A stretch of DNA of 64,000 nucleotides from CAZGUH01 sp964529005 (GTDB taxonomy: Bacteria; Actinomycetota; Acidimicrobiia; Acidimicrobiales; Ilumatobacteraceae), in contig CAZGUH010000006.1 in the NCBI GenBank assembly GCA_964529005.1, positions 1 to 64,000 on the forward strand, given 5' to 3'. Positions 40,988 through 50,012 of this stretch are shown piece by piece. Below the pieces are notes generated by a model. The model was given only the letters and a program-made list of their open reading frames with translations, was not told the origin of the DNA and did not search any database. The translations under genes were made by a program, and so were the position numbers. Within the stretch, counting starts at the first letter, position 1. Each line of letters starts with the position of its first letter.

Positions 40988-42547
40988 CTACCCGAGCTCG
41001 TCGATGCCCGACATCGCGTCGGGAGCGCTCCGTCGGTTGAGACCCAGCCGCCCGCGCGCATGGTTGACGACGCGGCGCGTCATCTGGCGCTCCTCGTCGC
41101 TGAGCGTCCGCAACGCCACCAGCACGACGATGTACACCGCGGCGCCGACGGCGACCGGCGCCGCCAGCACCCGACCGCGCAGCGGCCAGGCGGCGAGCAT
41201 CATCAACGCCCCCGCGGCGGCGACCTTGATGGCGCGCATGGCCACGATCGGCGAGGCGACCCAGCGGCCGAACCGGACGATCGCCGCCGTGAGGATGAAC
41301 CCTTCGGTGATGACGTACGACAGCGCTCCGCCGATCGCGCCGTTGCCGTAGCGGTCGTCGGTCAGCGGCACCAGGATCGGATCGAGCACGATCGTCATCG
41401 CGATCGCGACGAGCATCACGCGGTTGAAGTAGCCGACGCCGTCGCTCGCCACCGCGACGCTGCCGAGCAGGATCGTGCCGAACTCGAGCATCAGGACCAC
41501 GCCGTACACGGCGAGCACGGGCGCGGCGCCGTGGAACTCGTCGCCGAACAGCAAGTCGGTGGCAGGGCGCGCGACCACGATCGTGCCGAGGCCGACGGGG
41601 GTGGCCACCAACAGCATCAGCGCCAGGCGTCGCACCAGCAGATCGCGGGCGTCCTCGCCGTCCTTGTGCATCTTGGCGAGCACCGGGAACATCGGCGCGA
41701 CGATGACCGTGGGAAGGAACAGCATCGACCCGAACAGGGTGTCCGCCGCCGCGTACCAACCGATCGCGCGCTCGTCGACGAGCAGCGACATCACGAACGT
41801 GTCGACCTGGATGTAGACGACCAACGCGGCCGAGCTGATCAGGTACGGCAGGCTGCGACGCAGCAGCGGCCAGTCGAGCCATCGTCCACGGTACGACACG
41901 CCGGGGAACCGGCTGAGGTAGCGCGCCATCATCGCCGCGTTCAACACCGCGGCCGCGACGTACACGGTGGCGATCGCCCGGGTGCGGCCGCCGAGCGCCA
42001 GCACGACGAGCACCGCGGCGAGGGTGAAGAACTTCGAGGCGACGTCGGCGCGCGTCGGGTAGTCCATCGCCTGGAACCCGGTGAGCGCCGCGCGGGCCGC
42101 GGAGCCGAGGATCGACACCAGCGACGAGGCGCTCATGATGACGATGAGGATGATCACGTCGCGCTCGTAGCCCGACGCGAGGGCGAGGACGAGCACCCCG
42201 ATCCAGCACACTGCGAACGCGAGGAGACGCACGCGCAGGATCGAGCCGAAGCTCTCCGCGCCGCGCTCGTGGTCGCGTGCGGTGTCGAGGGCGAGCAGCG
42301 TCGCCGTGCCGAGGCCGAAGAGCATCTCGGCGATCAGCCACAGCGACACCGCGATGCGCAACTGACCGACGCCGTCGGGGCCGATGAAGCGCGGCTGCAC
42401 GACGTTGGTGACGATGGCGATGATCGACGTGACCACCTGGCCGGTGATCAGCGCGATGGCGTTGCGCCCCATCGAGCGCGGCCGCTCGTGCGCCGGCTCG
42501 CCGGCAGCGTCGTGTTCGTCGGAGCTGTCGCTCGCCTCCGCGGCCAT
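40988..42547 (-). CDS. Wzx-like polysaccharide flippase (MOP family)
   Basis: The 519-residue protein has roughly 12-14 hydrophobic segments and an N-terminal MGRNAIALITGQVVTSIIAI typical of polysaccharide exporters of the MOP superfamily, which flip lipid-linked repeat units across the membrane. The N-terminal ~25 residues are acidic and cytoplasmic; the C-terminal tail after the last helix is basic. It lies between GT2 and GT4 genes with gaps of three and eight bases. Confidence 0.9.
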   Translation of the reverse strand: MAAEASDSSDEHDAAGEPAHERPRSMGRNAIALITGQVVTSIIAIVTNVVQPRFIGPDGVGQLRIAVSLWLIAEMLFGLGTATLLALDTARDHERGAESFGSILRVRLLAFAVCWIGVLVLALASGYERDVIILIVIMSASSLVSILGSAARAALTGFQAMDYPTRADVASKFFTLAAVLVVLALGGRTRAIATVYVAAAVLNAAMMARYLSRFPGVSYRGRWLDWPLLRRSLPYLISSAALVVYIQVDTFVMSLLVDERAIGWYAAADTLFGSMLFLPTVIVAPMFPVLAKMHKDGEDARDLLVRRLALMLLVATPVGLGTIVVARPATDLLFGDEFHGAAPVLAVYGVVLMLEFGTILLGSVAVASDGVGYFNRVMLVAIAMTIVLDPILVPLTDDRYGNGAIGGALSYVITEGFILTAAIVRFGRWVASPIVAMRAIKVAAAGALMMLAAWPLRGRVLAAPVAVGAAVYIVVLVALRTLSDEERQMTRRVVNHARGRLGLNRRSAPDAMSGIDELG

Positions 42548-42550
42548 GCC

Positions 42551-43513
42551 CTACTCGCCCGCCGGCGGCTCGCCAGCAGACGGCGAGCGCTGGTCATGAC
42601 GCGGGTGCGAGAGCAGGTCGTCGCCGAGGCGGTAGTGCCGCGCGTACTCCTGCGCCCCCCGGCGCGCGTGGCGCCCGGCGTACAGCGCGAGCGCGAACCG
42701 GTGCGGGCTGCGCACGAGGGTGCGCAGCTGGGCGCGCCGCGTCGGCCGGGCGCTCCACTCGGTCCCGAGGCGGTGGCCCCACATGCTCAGCTTCATCACC
42801 CACGCGCCGCGGCCGACGGCGTAGTTGCGCTGATGGCGCAGGAAGCTGCGCAGCCCATACCTGCGACCGTAGGTGTGGTGCACGACCAGCTCGGTCGACG
42901 ACATGAAGCAGACGTCGAGCGCCTCGGCGCGCAGGCCGAAGTCCTGGTCCTCGCAGTTCGGGAACGGCGCTCCGGCGCCGAGGACGACGTCGAACGGGCC
43001 GACCTTGTCGTACACCGAGCGCCGCATGGTGATGTTCGCGCCGATCATGTAGAAGCCGTCCGGCGCCCGGTAGTCGCTGTCGCTGGGCTTGTAGATCGCG
43101 TCGATGACGTGGGCTGCCGGGCAGGTCGAGATCCGCCACGGCTGGGTGTTCTTCGGCGCGACCACCGCGCCGCCGAGGAACTCGACCTCGGGGTGGCGGG
43201 TGTACTCGCGGATCATCACCTCGACCCAGTTCGGGGCGACCTCGCAGTCGTCGTCGGTGAACGCCAGGATGTCGCCGCGCGCGACCGCGGCCCCGACGTT
43301 GCGGGCGTTGCTGAGGTTGGGCTTGCCGGCGTGCGCGATCGTGATGCGCTCGTCGCGGCGCCGGTACTGCTCGAGCGCCTCGACGAGGGCCGGGTCGTCA
43401 CCCTGGGGCACCAGGATCAGCTCCCAATCCGGGCACGTCTGGGCGAGGATCGATCCGATCGCGCTGGTGACCGAGCCCGTGCGCACTGTCGGGATGCAGA
43501 TGGAGACGAGCAC
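42551..43513 (-). CDS. GT2-family glycosyltransferase
   Basis: The 320-residue GT-A protein shows VSICIPTVRTGSVTSAIGSI, the metal-binding LAFTDDDCEVAPNWVE, and NCEDQDFGLRAEALD, an ED-type catalytic region. The start is GTG 43513, with GAGG upstream; TACACT at 43569-43564 is a possible -10. An 84-base gap separates it from the preceding oxidoreductase gene. Confidence 0.88.
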   Translation of the reverse strand: MLVSICIPTVRTGSVTSAIGSILAQTCPDWELILVPQGDDPALVEALEQYRRRDERITIAHAGKPNLSNARNVGAAVARGDILAFTDDDCEVAPNWVEVMIREYTRHPEVEFLGGAVVAPKNTQPWRISTCPAAHVIDAIYKPSDSDYRAPDGFYMIGANITMRRSVYDKVGPFDVVLGAGAPFPNCEDQDFGLRAEALDVCFMSSTELVVHHTYGRRYGLRSFLRHQRNYAVGRGAWVMKLSMWGHRLGTEWSARPTRRAQLRTLVRSPHRFALALYAGRHARRGAQEYARHYRLGDDLLSHPRHDQRSPSAGEPPAGE

Positions 43514-43597
43514 GGAGGTTCCTCGGATCGAGCGTGGGAGTGGGCCGCGAGACCGCCGCCCGAGTGTACCGGGCCCCTGCGACGGCTCAGGGGCGAC

Positions 43598-45094
43598 TCA
43601 GCGGCTCTCGTCGGCCAGTCGCCGCGCCGCTCGTGCGGCGATCGCCATCGCGGTCAGCGTCGGGTTCTTCTCCGGTCCCGTGGTGAACGAGCTCGGGTCG
43701 CACACGACGACGTTGGGCGCGGCGTGCATCCGGTTCCACCGGTCCAGCATCCCGAACTGCGGGTCGTCGTGCATCCGCACCGTGCCGCCGTAGTGCTTCG
43801 ACGTCCCCGGGTACACGTGGTCTGCGCCGTCGGGGGCATCGACGGCGGCGGAGATGCCCGCTTCGCCCATCACGTCGCGCATGCGGTCGCGCGCGCCGAG
43901 CAGGTTCTTCACGGTGACGTCATCGAACGCGATGCGCACGTGGAGCCGCGGCTGACCGAACCGGTCGAGATCGCCTTCGCCGGACGACACGACGTTGTCG
44001 GGCGTGGGGACCATCGTGCCGAACGTGCCGACGCCGAACAGGCGACCCCGGCCCCGGTACAACGTGCGCAGCCGATGCTTCGTCGACGGCAGGCCGATCG
44101 TCCACGACGTCGCCAGCAACGGTTCGCTGTCGGCCGGATCGTGGCGGGTCATGTACACCGGCAGCATCGGCAGCCGCAGCGGGCGGTCGGTGCGCAGCAG
44201 CCACCACTCGCGCGGGTGGTCGTGCAGGTACTTGCCGAGCACGCCGTGCGTGTCTCCGAGACCGGTGGGGAAGTCGTCCGACCTCGATGCCAGCAGCAGC
44301 CGCGTCGAGCTCAACGTGCCGGCGGCGACGACGAACGCCCGCCCGTGCAGGCCGACGACCGTGTTCGACCGGCGGTCGAGGTACTCGAGGCGCGTGACAC
44401 GGCCCTGCGCGGCGGACCACACGAGGCGCAGCGCATGCGCCCCGTCGACCATCCGCACGTTCGGCTGCCCGAGCAGCGGCGCCACCACGTCGCTGTAGCT
44501 GTTGAAGTCCGTGCCGCTGCGGCGGATGCCCCACCGGGCGCCGGCCGCCATGGGCATCGGGGTCACCCCGTGTCCCAGCCGATCGGCGCCGGCCGCGACC
44601 GCGCGCCACTCCGGCGCGAGGTCGCGCGCGTGGGCGACACGGTTCGCCGGAAGGTTGCGGGCCGCCCGACCCGACGCGGACACCTTCAGGTAGCGCTCGG
44701 CCGTCTCGAAGTGGGGCTCCAGGTCGTCGTAGCCGATCGGCCACCGGTAGCGGACGTCGATGCGCTCGCCCTCGGTGAAGTCCTCCGGCGCGAACCGTGG
44801 GACCGCCGCGGTCCAGTGGTTGGAGAGACCGCCGGGCGAGAGGTCACGGTGCCATTCGGTGTGCGGATGGCCACCGCGCACGAACCCGTCCCACTGGAGA
44901 TCGCCCTTCGGCGTCCATCGGAACAGCGTGTTGCCCGCGGCCTTGACGGTGAGCCCGCGCGGCGGGCGCATGCCCGAGTCGACGAGCGTGACGTCGACCC
45001 CCGCCCCGGCGAGCACGGCGGCGGCCATCGCGCCACATGGCCCGGTGCCGATGACGACGACACTGTCGCCGGCGTGGTGCGTCGGCGCGCTCAT
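43598..45094 (-). CDS. GMC-family FAD-dependent oxidoreductase
   Basis: The 498-residue flavoprotein begins with the dinucleotide motif VVVIGTGPCGAMAAAVLAGA and ends with the GMC C-terminal segment (YGGTVRMHDDPQFGMLDR, then NPTLTAMAIAARAARRLA). The GMC family oxidises alcohols of sugars and other compounds. A member inside a polysaccharide locus is uncommon; it may oxidise a sugar or a lipid/polyol substituent, but no substrate can be named. Its start at 45094 faces an acyltransferase gene across 156 bases. Confidence 0.85.
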   Translation of the reverse strand: MSAPTHHAGDSVVVIGTGPCGAMAAAVLAGAGVDVTLVDSGMRPPRGLTVKAAGNTLFRWTPKGDLQWDGFVRGGHPHTEWHRDLSPGGLSNHWTAAVPRFAPEDFTEGERIDVRYRWPIGYDDLEPHFETAERYLKVSASGRAARNLPANRVAHARDLAPEWRAVAAGADRLGHGVTPMPMAAGARWGIRRSGTDFNSYSDVVAPLLGQPNVRMVDGAHALRLVWSAAQGRVTRLEYLDRRSNTVVGLHGRAFVVAAGTLSSTRLLLASRSDDFPTGLGDTHGVLGKYLHDHPREWWLLRTDRPLRLPMLPVYMTRHDPADSEPLLATSWTIGLPSTKHRLRTLYRGRGRLFGVGTFGTMVPTPDNVVSSGEGDLDRFGQPRLHVRIAFDDVTVKNLLGARDRMRDVMGEAGISAAVDAPDGADHVYPGTSKHYGGTVRMHDDPQFGMLDRWNRMHAAPNVVVCDPSSFTTGPEKNPTLTAMAIAARAARRLADESR

Positions 45095-45142
45095 CGGCGG
45101 GTGGCGCTCGCGTGCGGCGTCGCGCCGTGGACCACGCCCGAA

Positions 45143-45156
45143 CCGGTGAACACCGG
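45143..45156. promoter_or_regulatory. short palindrome between divergent genes
   Basis: CCGGTG-AA-CACCGG lies just downstream of TACGTT (45166-45161, minus strand), a candidate -10 for the GMC gene, and may be an operator. On the plus strand TAGGTT at 45193-45198 is a candidate -10 for the acyltransferase gene. Confidence 0.3.
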
Positions 45157-45250
45157 CTGAACGTACCATCGGTGGCGCCTGGCCCGCGAGCCGGTAGGTT
45201 CGAACCGGCGGGCACCCTGGCCGCCGCGGGCAGGGCCTGCGGGAGGACCG

Positions 45251-45787
45251 GTGGATCTGAGAGCAACAGTCGGCAGAGCGCTGCATTCGACCGTCTTCAT
45301 TCGCATCCGCCTGCTGCATGCGCTGTCGTTCGTCCTGCCCGACAACCGCAGGAGCGGACCGCGGCGGGCCGCGCTGTTGCGCCTGTGCGGCGCCAAGGTC
45401 GGCCGCAATTGCGTCCTGCGCGGGCCGATCCGTGTGCAGGAGAGCTTCGCGATCGCGGTCGGCGACGACGTGTTTATGAACAGCGGGTGCACGCTCGATG
45501 CGGCGGCGCCGATCACGATCGGGTCGCGCGTCGAGTTCGGCTTCGGCGTCACCCTGATCACCAGCGGCCACCAGATCGGCGGGCACGAGCGCCGCTCGGG
45601 GCCGACGCGTCCGGAGCCGATCACCATCGGCGACGGCGCCTGGCTGGGAGCTGGGGTCACCGTGCTGCCCGGCGTCACCATCGGCGCCGGCACGGTCGTC
45701 GCCGCGGCGTCGGTCGTCACGCACGACATCCCCGACGACGTGCTGGCCGCCGGCACGCCCGCTCGGGTCATCCGTCCGCTGGACTGA
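45251..45787 (+). CDS. left-handed beta-helix acyltransferase (WbbJ/LacA type)
   Basis: The 178-residue protein carries hexapeptide repeats from about residue 50 (CGAKVGRNCVLRGPI, ITIGSRVEFGFGVTLI) and the catalytic His in TSGHQIGGHERR. It closes with the TIGDGAWLGAGVTVLPGVTI repeats and AAGTPARVI typical of O-acetyltransferases that use acetyl-CoA. GTG 45251 has GGGAGG at 45241. Its 3' end overlaps the convergent beta-helix/ACP gene by 20 bases. Confidence 0.88.
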   Translation: MDLRATVGRALHSTVFIRIRLLHALSFVLPDNRRSGPRRAALLRLCGAKVGRNCVLRGPIRVQESFAIAVGDDVFMNSGCTLDAAAPITIGSRVEFGFGVTLITSGHQIGGHERRSGPTRPEPITIGDGAWLGAGVTVLPGVTIGAGTVVAAASVVTHDIPDDVLAAGTPARVIRPLD

Positions 45788-46508
45788 GGGCGGCGCGCAC
45801 ACCCGCGTCCCAGTCGCGCAGCGTGATCCATCCGGCGATGCGCCGCTCGTCGAGCGAGATCGCGAACTGCTGCTCGAGCGCCACCAGCAGCCGCAAGGTG
45901 CCGAGCGAGTCCCATCCTGCGATGTCGCCCGGACCGGTCGCCAGCGGGGGCGGCTCGTCGAGACCGAAGACCTGCTGCGCCACCTCCGCGACCGTCGCGC
46001 CGTGGCGGCGATGGCCGCTCGCCGTGGCGGGATTGCCGGCCACCGTCGCGCCGGCGGGGACGGCGCCGGTGACGACGCTCGCCGCGGCCACGACGGCGCC
46101 GTCACCCACGACGGCCCCCGGCATGACCACCGTGTGGTGCCCGATATGGACGTCGCGCCCGATGACGACCGGGAGCGGTTCGGGGCGGGCGGACGGATCG
46201 CCGGCGACGTGGAAGTCGGAATCCATGACGATCACGGAGTGGCCCAGCACGCTGCGATCACCGATCGTCACGCTCGCCGCGGCCGAGATCGCCGCGCCGC
46301 TGCCGATGCGCACGTCGTCGCCGATGAGCAGCTGCGCTCCGCGTGCGGTGACGAGGTGGGTGCGGTTGGGCACCGAGGAGATCACCGTGCGGTCGCCGAC
46401 GCGGACCCGCCCGGCGGAGCGCACCGACGCGCGGCCGACGAACGCGACGTCGTCGCCGATGTGAACACCCGCGGCCGCGCCGCGCCGCCAAGGACGCAGC
46501 GCGCGCAT
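45768..46508 (-). CDS. fusion: beta-helix acyltransferase - acyl carrier protein
   Basis: The 246-residue protein has hexapeptide repeats over about residues 15-165 (IGDDVAFVGRASVRSAGRV, catalytic-type His in MDSDFHVAGD and IGHHTVVMPG). Its last ~70 residues look like an acyl carrier protein, with the phosphopantetheine Ser in IAGWDSLGTLRLLVALEQQF near 198. ATG 46508 overlaps the upstream gene's stop (TGATG); an in-frame ATG at 46541 is an alternative. A carrier fused to an acyltransferase, just downstream of an FkbH-type domain, suggests that a carrier-bound acyl unit is made and then transferred to the polymer. Confidence 0.78.
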   Translation of the reverse strand: MRALRPWRRGAAAGVHIGDDVAFVGRASVRSAGRVRVGDRTVISSVPNRTHLVTARGAQLLIGDDVRIGSGAAISAAASVTIGDRSVLGHSVIVMDSDFHVAGDPSARPEPLPVVIGRDVHIGHHTVVMPGAVVGDGAVVAAASVVTGAVPAGATVAGNPATASGHRRHGATVAEVAQQVFGLDEPPPLATGPGDIAGWDSLGTLRLLVALEQQFAISLDERRIAGWITLRDWDAGVRAALSPADG

Positions 46509-48832
46509 CACGCGGTCGACTGCTCGAGGGCGCGTCGCCATTCCACGTGGATGTCGGCGGGCGGCGCGAGACGATCCGCGACCGCCCAGCTGTACGTCAG
46601 CTCGCCGACGGCCTCGAGGCCCACGTCGGCGAAGAAGCGCCGGCACGGCGCGTTCTTCTCGGTCGGCTCGACGTGGGCGACGACGCGCTCGGCGCCGAGG
46701 TCGGCGGCGACCTGCGTGGCGACGCTGAGCAGCGTCTCCTCGATCCGCCGCCCCATGACCCGGCAGCTCAGCAGGTAGTCCTCGAGCGTCGCGTCGCCAC
46801 CGCGGACCGTCACGCTGGCGATGCCGGTGAGGCCGGCGTCGCCGAGACGGTCCGACACGGTGATGCAGACGGTCGCGTTCCCCGGCGCCGCGGCCCAGGC
46901 GAGGAACTCGTCCTGGGTGAGGCGCCGCGTGCGCGCGTTGAGCTGGTTCGTCTTGTTGAGCAGCTGCGTCGCGCGCTGCGCGTTGTGCGGGCCGAGTGGC
47001 TCGACGATCACGCGGACGTCGAGCTCGCGCAGCCACTCGTCGAACGAGCCGACGGCGTCCAGCAGGGCCTTCCGCTCGCTCTCCTGCGCGTAGAGGTCGC
47101 CGCGCCGAGCGTCCTCGGCGCTCAGCGCCGGCGAGTCGAAGCAGCGCAGCGAGGCGAGCGCGACCGCGTAGCGGAACGGGTCGTCTGGCCAGTCGGGAAC
47201 GAGGACCTCGGGCAGCGCGGCGCGCACCCGGTCGCGCTCGCGCGCGTTGTCGTCGATGAACACCACCGACTGGAGGCCGAGGTTCAGCTCGCTGGCGAGC
47301 TCGGCGATGTTGCGGGCCTTGTCGAACCAGTTGATGCGCCAGCCGACGAGATCGGATCGGCGTAGCACCATCTCCGGGTGCTGATCGATCGCCGCCAGGG
47401 CGACGTCCTCCTCGTTCTTGCTCACCACGGCGAGCAGCACGCCCCGCCGGCCGAGAGCACGCAGGGCGCGCTGGAAGTCGGCGTACGCCTCCCCGACGCC
47501 GTCGTGCCCGCCGAGGCGCAGCTCCTGCCAACCGACGTCGCCGACGATCCCTCCCCACAGGGTGTCGTCGAGGTCGAGCACCAGCAGCTTGCGCGGCGCC
47601 GTCAACGCCGCGCCGGCACAGGCGGCGATGTCGGCCGCGGCGGCGGCGAACACCCCGTCGACGAACGGCACCTTCCCCCGGTACCAGAGGCGCTCGCTGT
47701 GCGCCCCCGCCTGCGCCATCCACGAGGACGCGTCGAGCACGTAGACGTTGGTGGAATCGGCGAACCCGTCGGCCAACCGGCGGTTGAGGATCGCCAGGCC
47801 CCAGGCGATCCCGCCAGGCCGCAGATCGCTCAGGCCGAGGCGCAGCTGCCACGGCGGGACGGTCCAGGTCGGCACGACCGCGCAGCGGTAGTGCGACAGG
47901 CCACGGCGGGCCAGTTCGACGAAGCGGTCCACGTCGGCGACGAGCTCGTCCTCGGTGACCGGTTCCAGCTGTGCGAGCCGCGCGAACGCAGGGACGGCGA
48001 GGTGCGGCTGGGTCCACACGACGGCGAAGTCCGCCGGCTCGGCCGGCGGTTCGAGCAGCGTGGGGACGACCGTGCCGTAGGGCGCGATCTCGGCGGCGAG
48101 GGACGGCTCGGCCGAACGCAACGCGTCGGCGAGGGGATCGACCGTGAAGTCGGCGAGGACGATGCCGCGGGCAAACGGTTCTGCGTGGTGGCTCGGCGCG
48201 GGCTCGTCGCGACCGTGACCCGGCTCGTCGGCGGCGGGGGAGACGTCACCACCCGAGGCGCCGGCCTCAGGGGCGTCGGTGAGGCGTCGCAGCACGCGCG
48301 CCGGGATGCCGCCGGCGAGCACGCCGGGAGGGAGCTCACCGTCGACGACGCTGCCGGCTGTGACGACCGTTCCCGCGCCCACCCGGCTGCCCGGCAGCAC
48401 GGTGACGCGGCTGGCGAGCCAGGCTCCGTCCTCGATCACGATCGGGCGCGCCGGGATGCCGGTCGGGTCGTCGATCGAGCCGCTCGCCGCGTCGGAGATG
48501 ATGCAGTGGGGGGCGATGCTGACCCGATCGCCGATCTCGACCGACTCCAGCGCCTCGATGATCGACGCGTGGTTGACGACGCTGCGCGAGCCGATGGCGA
48601 GGCGCCCCCCACGCGCGGTCCGCAGGATCACCGCGCCGTCGCCGCAGTGAAGGTGCACACGAGACGCCAGCGTCATCTCACCCCGGTTCTCGATCACCGG
48701 ACGGCCGCTCGTCACACGGCTCAGCGCGCCGACCGCATCACAGCTGCGGAGCAGCCAGCGCGACGTCACCACCTGGCGCACGGCGTCGACACGCTCGACC
48801 GCCGCGCGAAGAGAGGACCGTCCGCGGCGCAT
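46508..48832 (-). CDS. fusion: beta-helix acyltransferase - FkbH-like HAD/GNAT protein
   Basis: The 774-residue protein has an N-terminal hexapeptide acyltransferase (about 45-185; IGSRSVVNHASIIEALESVE, ending AGGIPARVL), a disordered linker rich in Gly/Asp/Pro, then an FkbH-like region: HAD motif LLVLDLDDTLWGG near 415, DDNARERDRVRAALPEV near 520, and a GNAT-like C-terminus (NKTNQLNARTRRLTQDEF, CRVMGRRIEETLLS). FkbH-type enzymes take 1,3-bisphosphoglycerate, dephosphorylate it and load glyceryl onto an ACP. ATG 48832 lies eight bases after TATAGT. The ACP is supplied by the next gene. Confidence 0.85.
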   Translation of the reverse strand: MRRGRSSLRAAVERVDAVRQVVTSRWLLRSCDAVGALSRVTSGRPVIENRGEMTLASRVHLHCGDGAVILRTARGGRLAIGSRSVVNHASIIEALESVEIGDRVSIAPHCIISDAASGSIDDPTGIPARPIVIEDGAWLASRVTVLPGSRVGAGTVVTAGSVVDGELPPGVLAGGIPARVLRRLTDAPEAGASGGDVSPAADEPGHGRDEPAPSHHAEPFARGIVLADFTVDPLADALRSAEPSLAAEIAPYGTVVPTLLEPPAEPADFAVVWTQPHLAVPAFARLAQLEPVTEDELVADVDRFVELARRGLSHYRCAVVPTWTVPPWQLRLGLSDLRPGGIAWGLAILNRRLADGFADSTNVYVLDASSWMAQAGAHSERLWYRGKVPFVDGVFAAAAADIAACAGAALTAPRKLLVLDLDDTLWGGIVGDVGWQELRLGGHDGVGEAYADFQRALRALGRRGVLLAVVSKNEEDVALAAIDQHPEMVLRRSDLVGWRINWFDKARNIAELASELNLGLQSVVFIDDNARERDRVRAALPEVLVPDWPDDPFRYAVALASLRCFDSPALSAEDARRGDLYAQESERKALLDAVGSFDEWLRELDVRVIVEPLGPHNAQRATQLLNKTNQLNARTRRLTQDEFLAWAAAPGNATVCITVSDRLGDAGLTGIASVTVRGGDATLEDYLLSCRVMGRRIEETLLSVATQVAADLGAERVVAHVEPTEKNAPCRRFFADVGLEAVGELTYSWAVADRLAPPADIHVEWRRALEQSTA

Positions 48833-48840
48833 CGGCCGCA

Positions 48841-48846
48841 ACTATA
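48841..48846 (-). promoter_or_regulatory. -10 box of the FkbH-fusion operon
   Basis: TATAGT on the minus strand, then eight bases, then ATG 48832. This is a good sigma-70-type -10 with a leaderless layout. Confidence 0.5.
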
Positions 48847-49011
48847 CCGGTGGGCCGCCAGCGCTCACCGACCGTGGCGGGCGCGCCCCCGCCCGGCTCA
48901 AGACGAGTAGATTTCATGCCGATCTAGCCTGGACGAAGGGATCGGCCCACAGATCGGAGCGCCGGTGCGAGCGTCGAGTACAGGTCCGATTCATCCCGAT
49001 CAGAGGACACC

Positions 49012-50001
49012 GTGAACCGAAGCTTCGCGCTGAGATTGCTGGACTCGTTCTTTCAGCGTTGGTGGCTGTACCTGATCCCGCTCGTGCTCGTGTCCGGCCT
49101 CGGAGTGGTCAACGCCTCGCGGGCGACCGACAGATACGTCTCGGCAGGCGTGGTCAACGTCACCGGTGAGAGCCTGATCTCCGACCTCACGTCGATCCGC
49201 GGCGGCACCCCGTTCGGCTACGAGACCCCAGCCGGCTTCACCAGCCGGCAGCTCAACACGTTGCTCCAGACGGACGGGTTCATGTCGACGGTGGCCGAGG
49301 CCGCCGGATTGGGGCCGGCCGTCCAGGCGGGCGCGGTCACGCTGAAGGGTCTGCGCAACCTCGTCTGGGCCACACCGGACGGCGACACCCTGATGAAGGT
49401 GCAGGCGAGCACCACCGTTCCGCAGCTGTCGCAGAACCTCTCCCAGGCGGTCATCGACAGCTACATCGGCTACGAGCTCCAGCGCAGCGTCCGCCAGGCG
49501 ACCCAGACCGAGGAGTTCTTCGCCGGGCGCATCGAAGAGGCGCAGGCGGCGGTCGACCAGGCCCGCCTGGACCTCAACAGCTACGTCGCGACCCTTCCGC
49601 CGGTGCCCACCGAGGAAGCTCGCCCGATCGACCAGCGCATCGAGGTCGAGCGACTCCGGTCCGCCGTCGAGTCCGCCGAAGCGACGCTGCGTGACCTCCA
49701 GGGCAAGATCGAGACCGCCGGCCTCGCTCGCGATCAGGCCGAGAGCGAGCTCAGCCTGCGCTTGTTCGTGTTCGACGAGCCGGAGTTGCCCACGGCGCCC
49801 GAACCGCGCTTGAAGAAGACGATCATGACCGTCGCGATCTTCGTCGTCCTCGGCTTCCTGCTGTCCGCCGGGGCGTTGTTCCTCGGGGTCGTCCTCGACC
49901 GCACGATCCGGTTCCCCTTCGAGGTCGAGGAACGCCTCGGCATGAACCTCCTCGCCGAGATCCCCGAATCCCGCCTGCCTGCGCGGCTGCGCGTGTTCTG
50001 A
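49012..50001 (+). CDS. Wzz-like chain-length / polysaccharide co-polymerase protein
   Basis: The 329-residue protein has a membrane segment near residues 17-36 (WWLYLIPLVLVSGLGVVNA), a long periplasmic-type part with a coiled coil (about 165-240; RLRSAVESAEATLRDLQGKI), and a second membrane segment near 270-292. This is the layout of the Wzz domain that controls polymer length. The start is GTG 49012 with AGAGGA upstream. It opens a seven-gene plus-strand operon. A separate kinase-like gene follows 11 bases later, as in split Wzc systems. Confidence 0.85.
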   Translation: MNRSFALRLLDSFFQRWWLYLIPLVLVSGLGVVNASRATDRYVSAGVVNVTGESLISDLTSIRGGTPFGYETPAGFTSRQLNTLLQTDGFMSTVAEAAGLGPAVQAGAVTLKGLRNLVWATPDGDTLMKVQASTTVPQLSQNLSQAVIDSYIGYELQRSVRQATQTEEFFAGRIEEAQAAVDQARLDLNSYVATLPPVPTEEARPIDQRIEVERLRSAVESAEATLRDLQGKIETAGLARDQAESELSLRLFVFDEPELPTAPEPRLKKTIMTVAIFVVLGFLLSAGALFLGVVLDRTIRFPFEVEERLGMNLLAEIPESRLPARLRVF

Positions 50002-50012
50002 GAGGCGGCCCG

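Noticed and set aside
41060..45160. 1366-codon plus-strand open frame across the minus-strand polysaccharide genes
   Set aside because: The translation is low-complexity Arg/His/Asp-rich, while the opposite strand gives clear flippase, GT2 and GMC motifs with proper operon overlaps.
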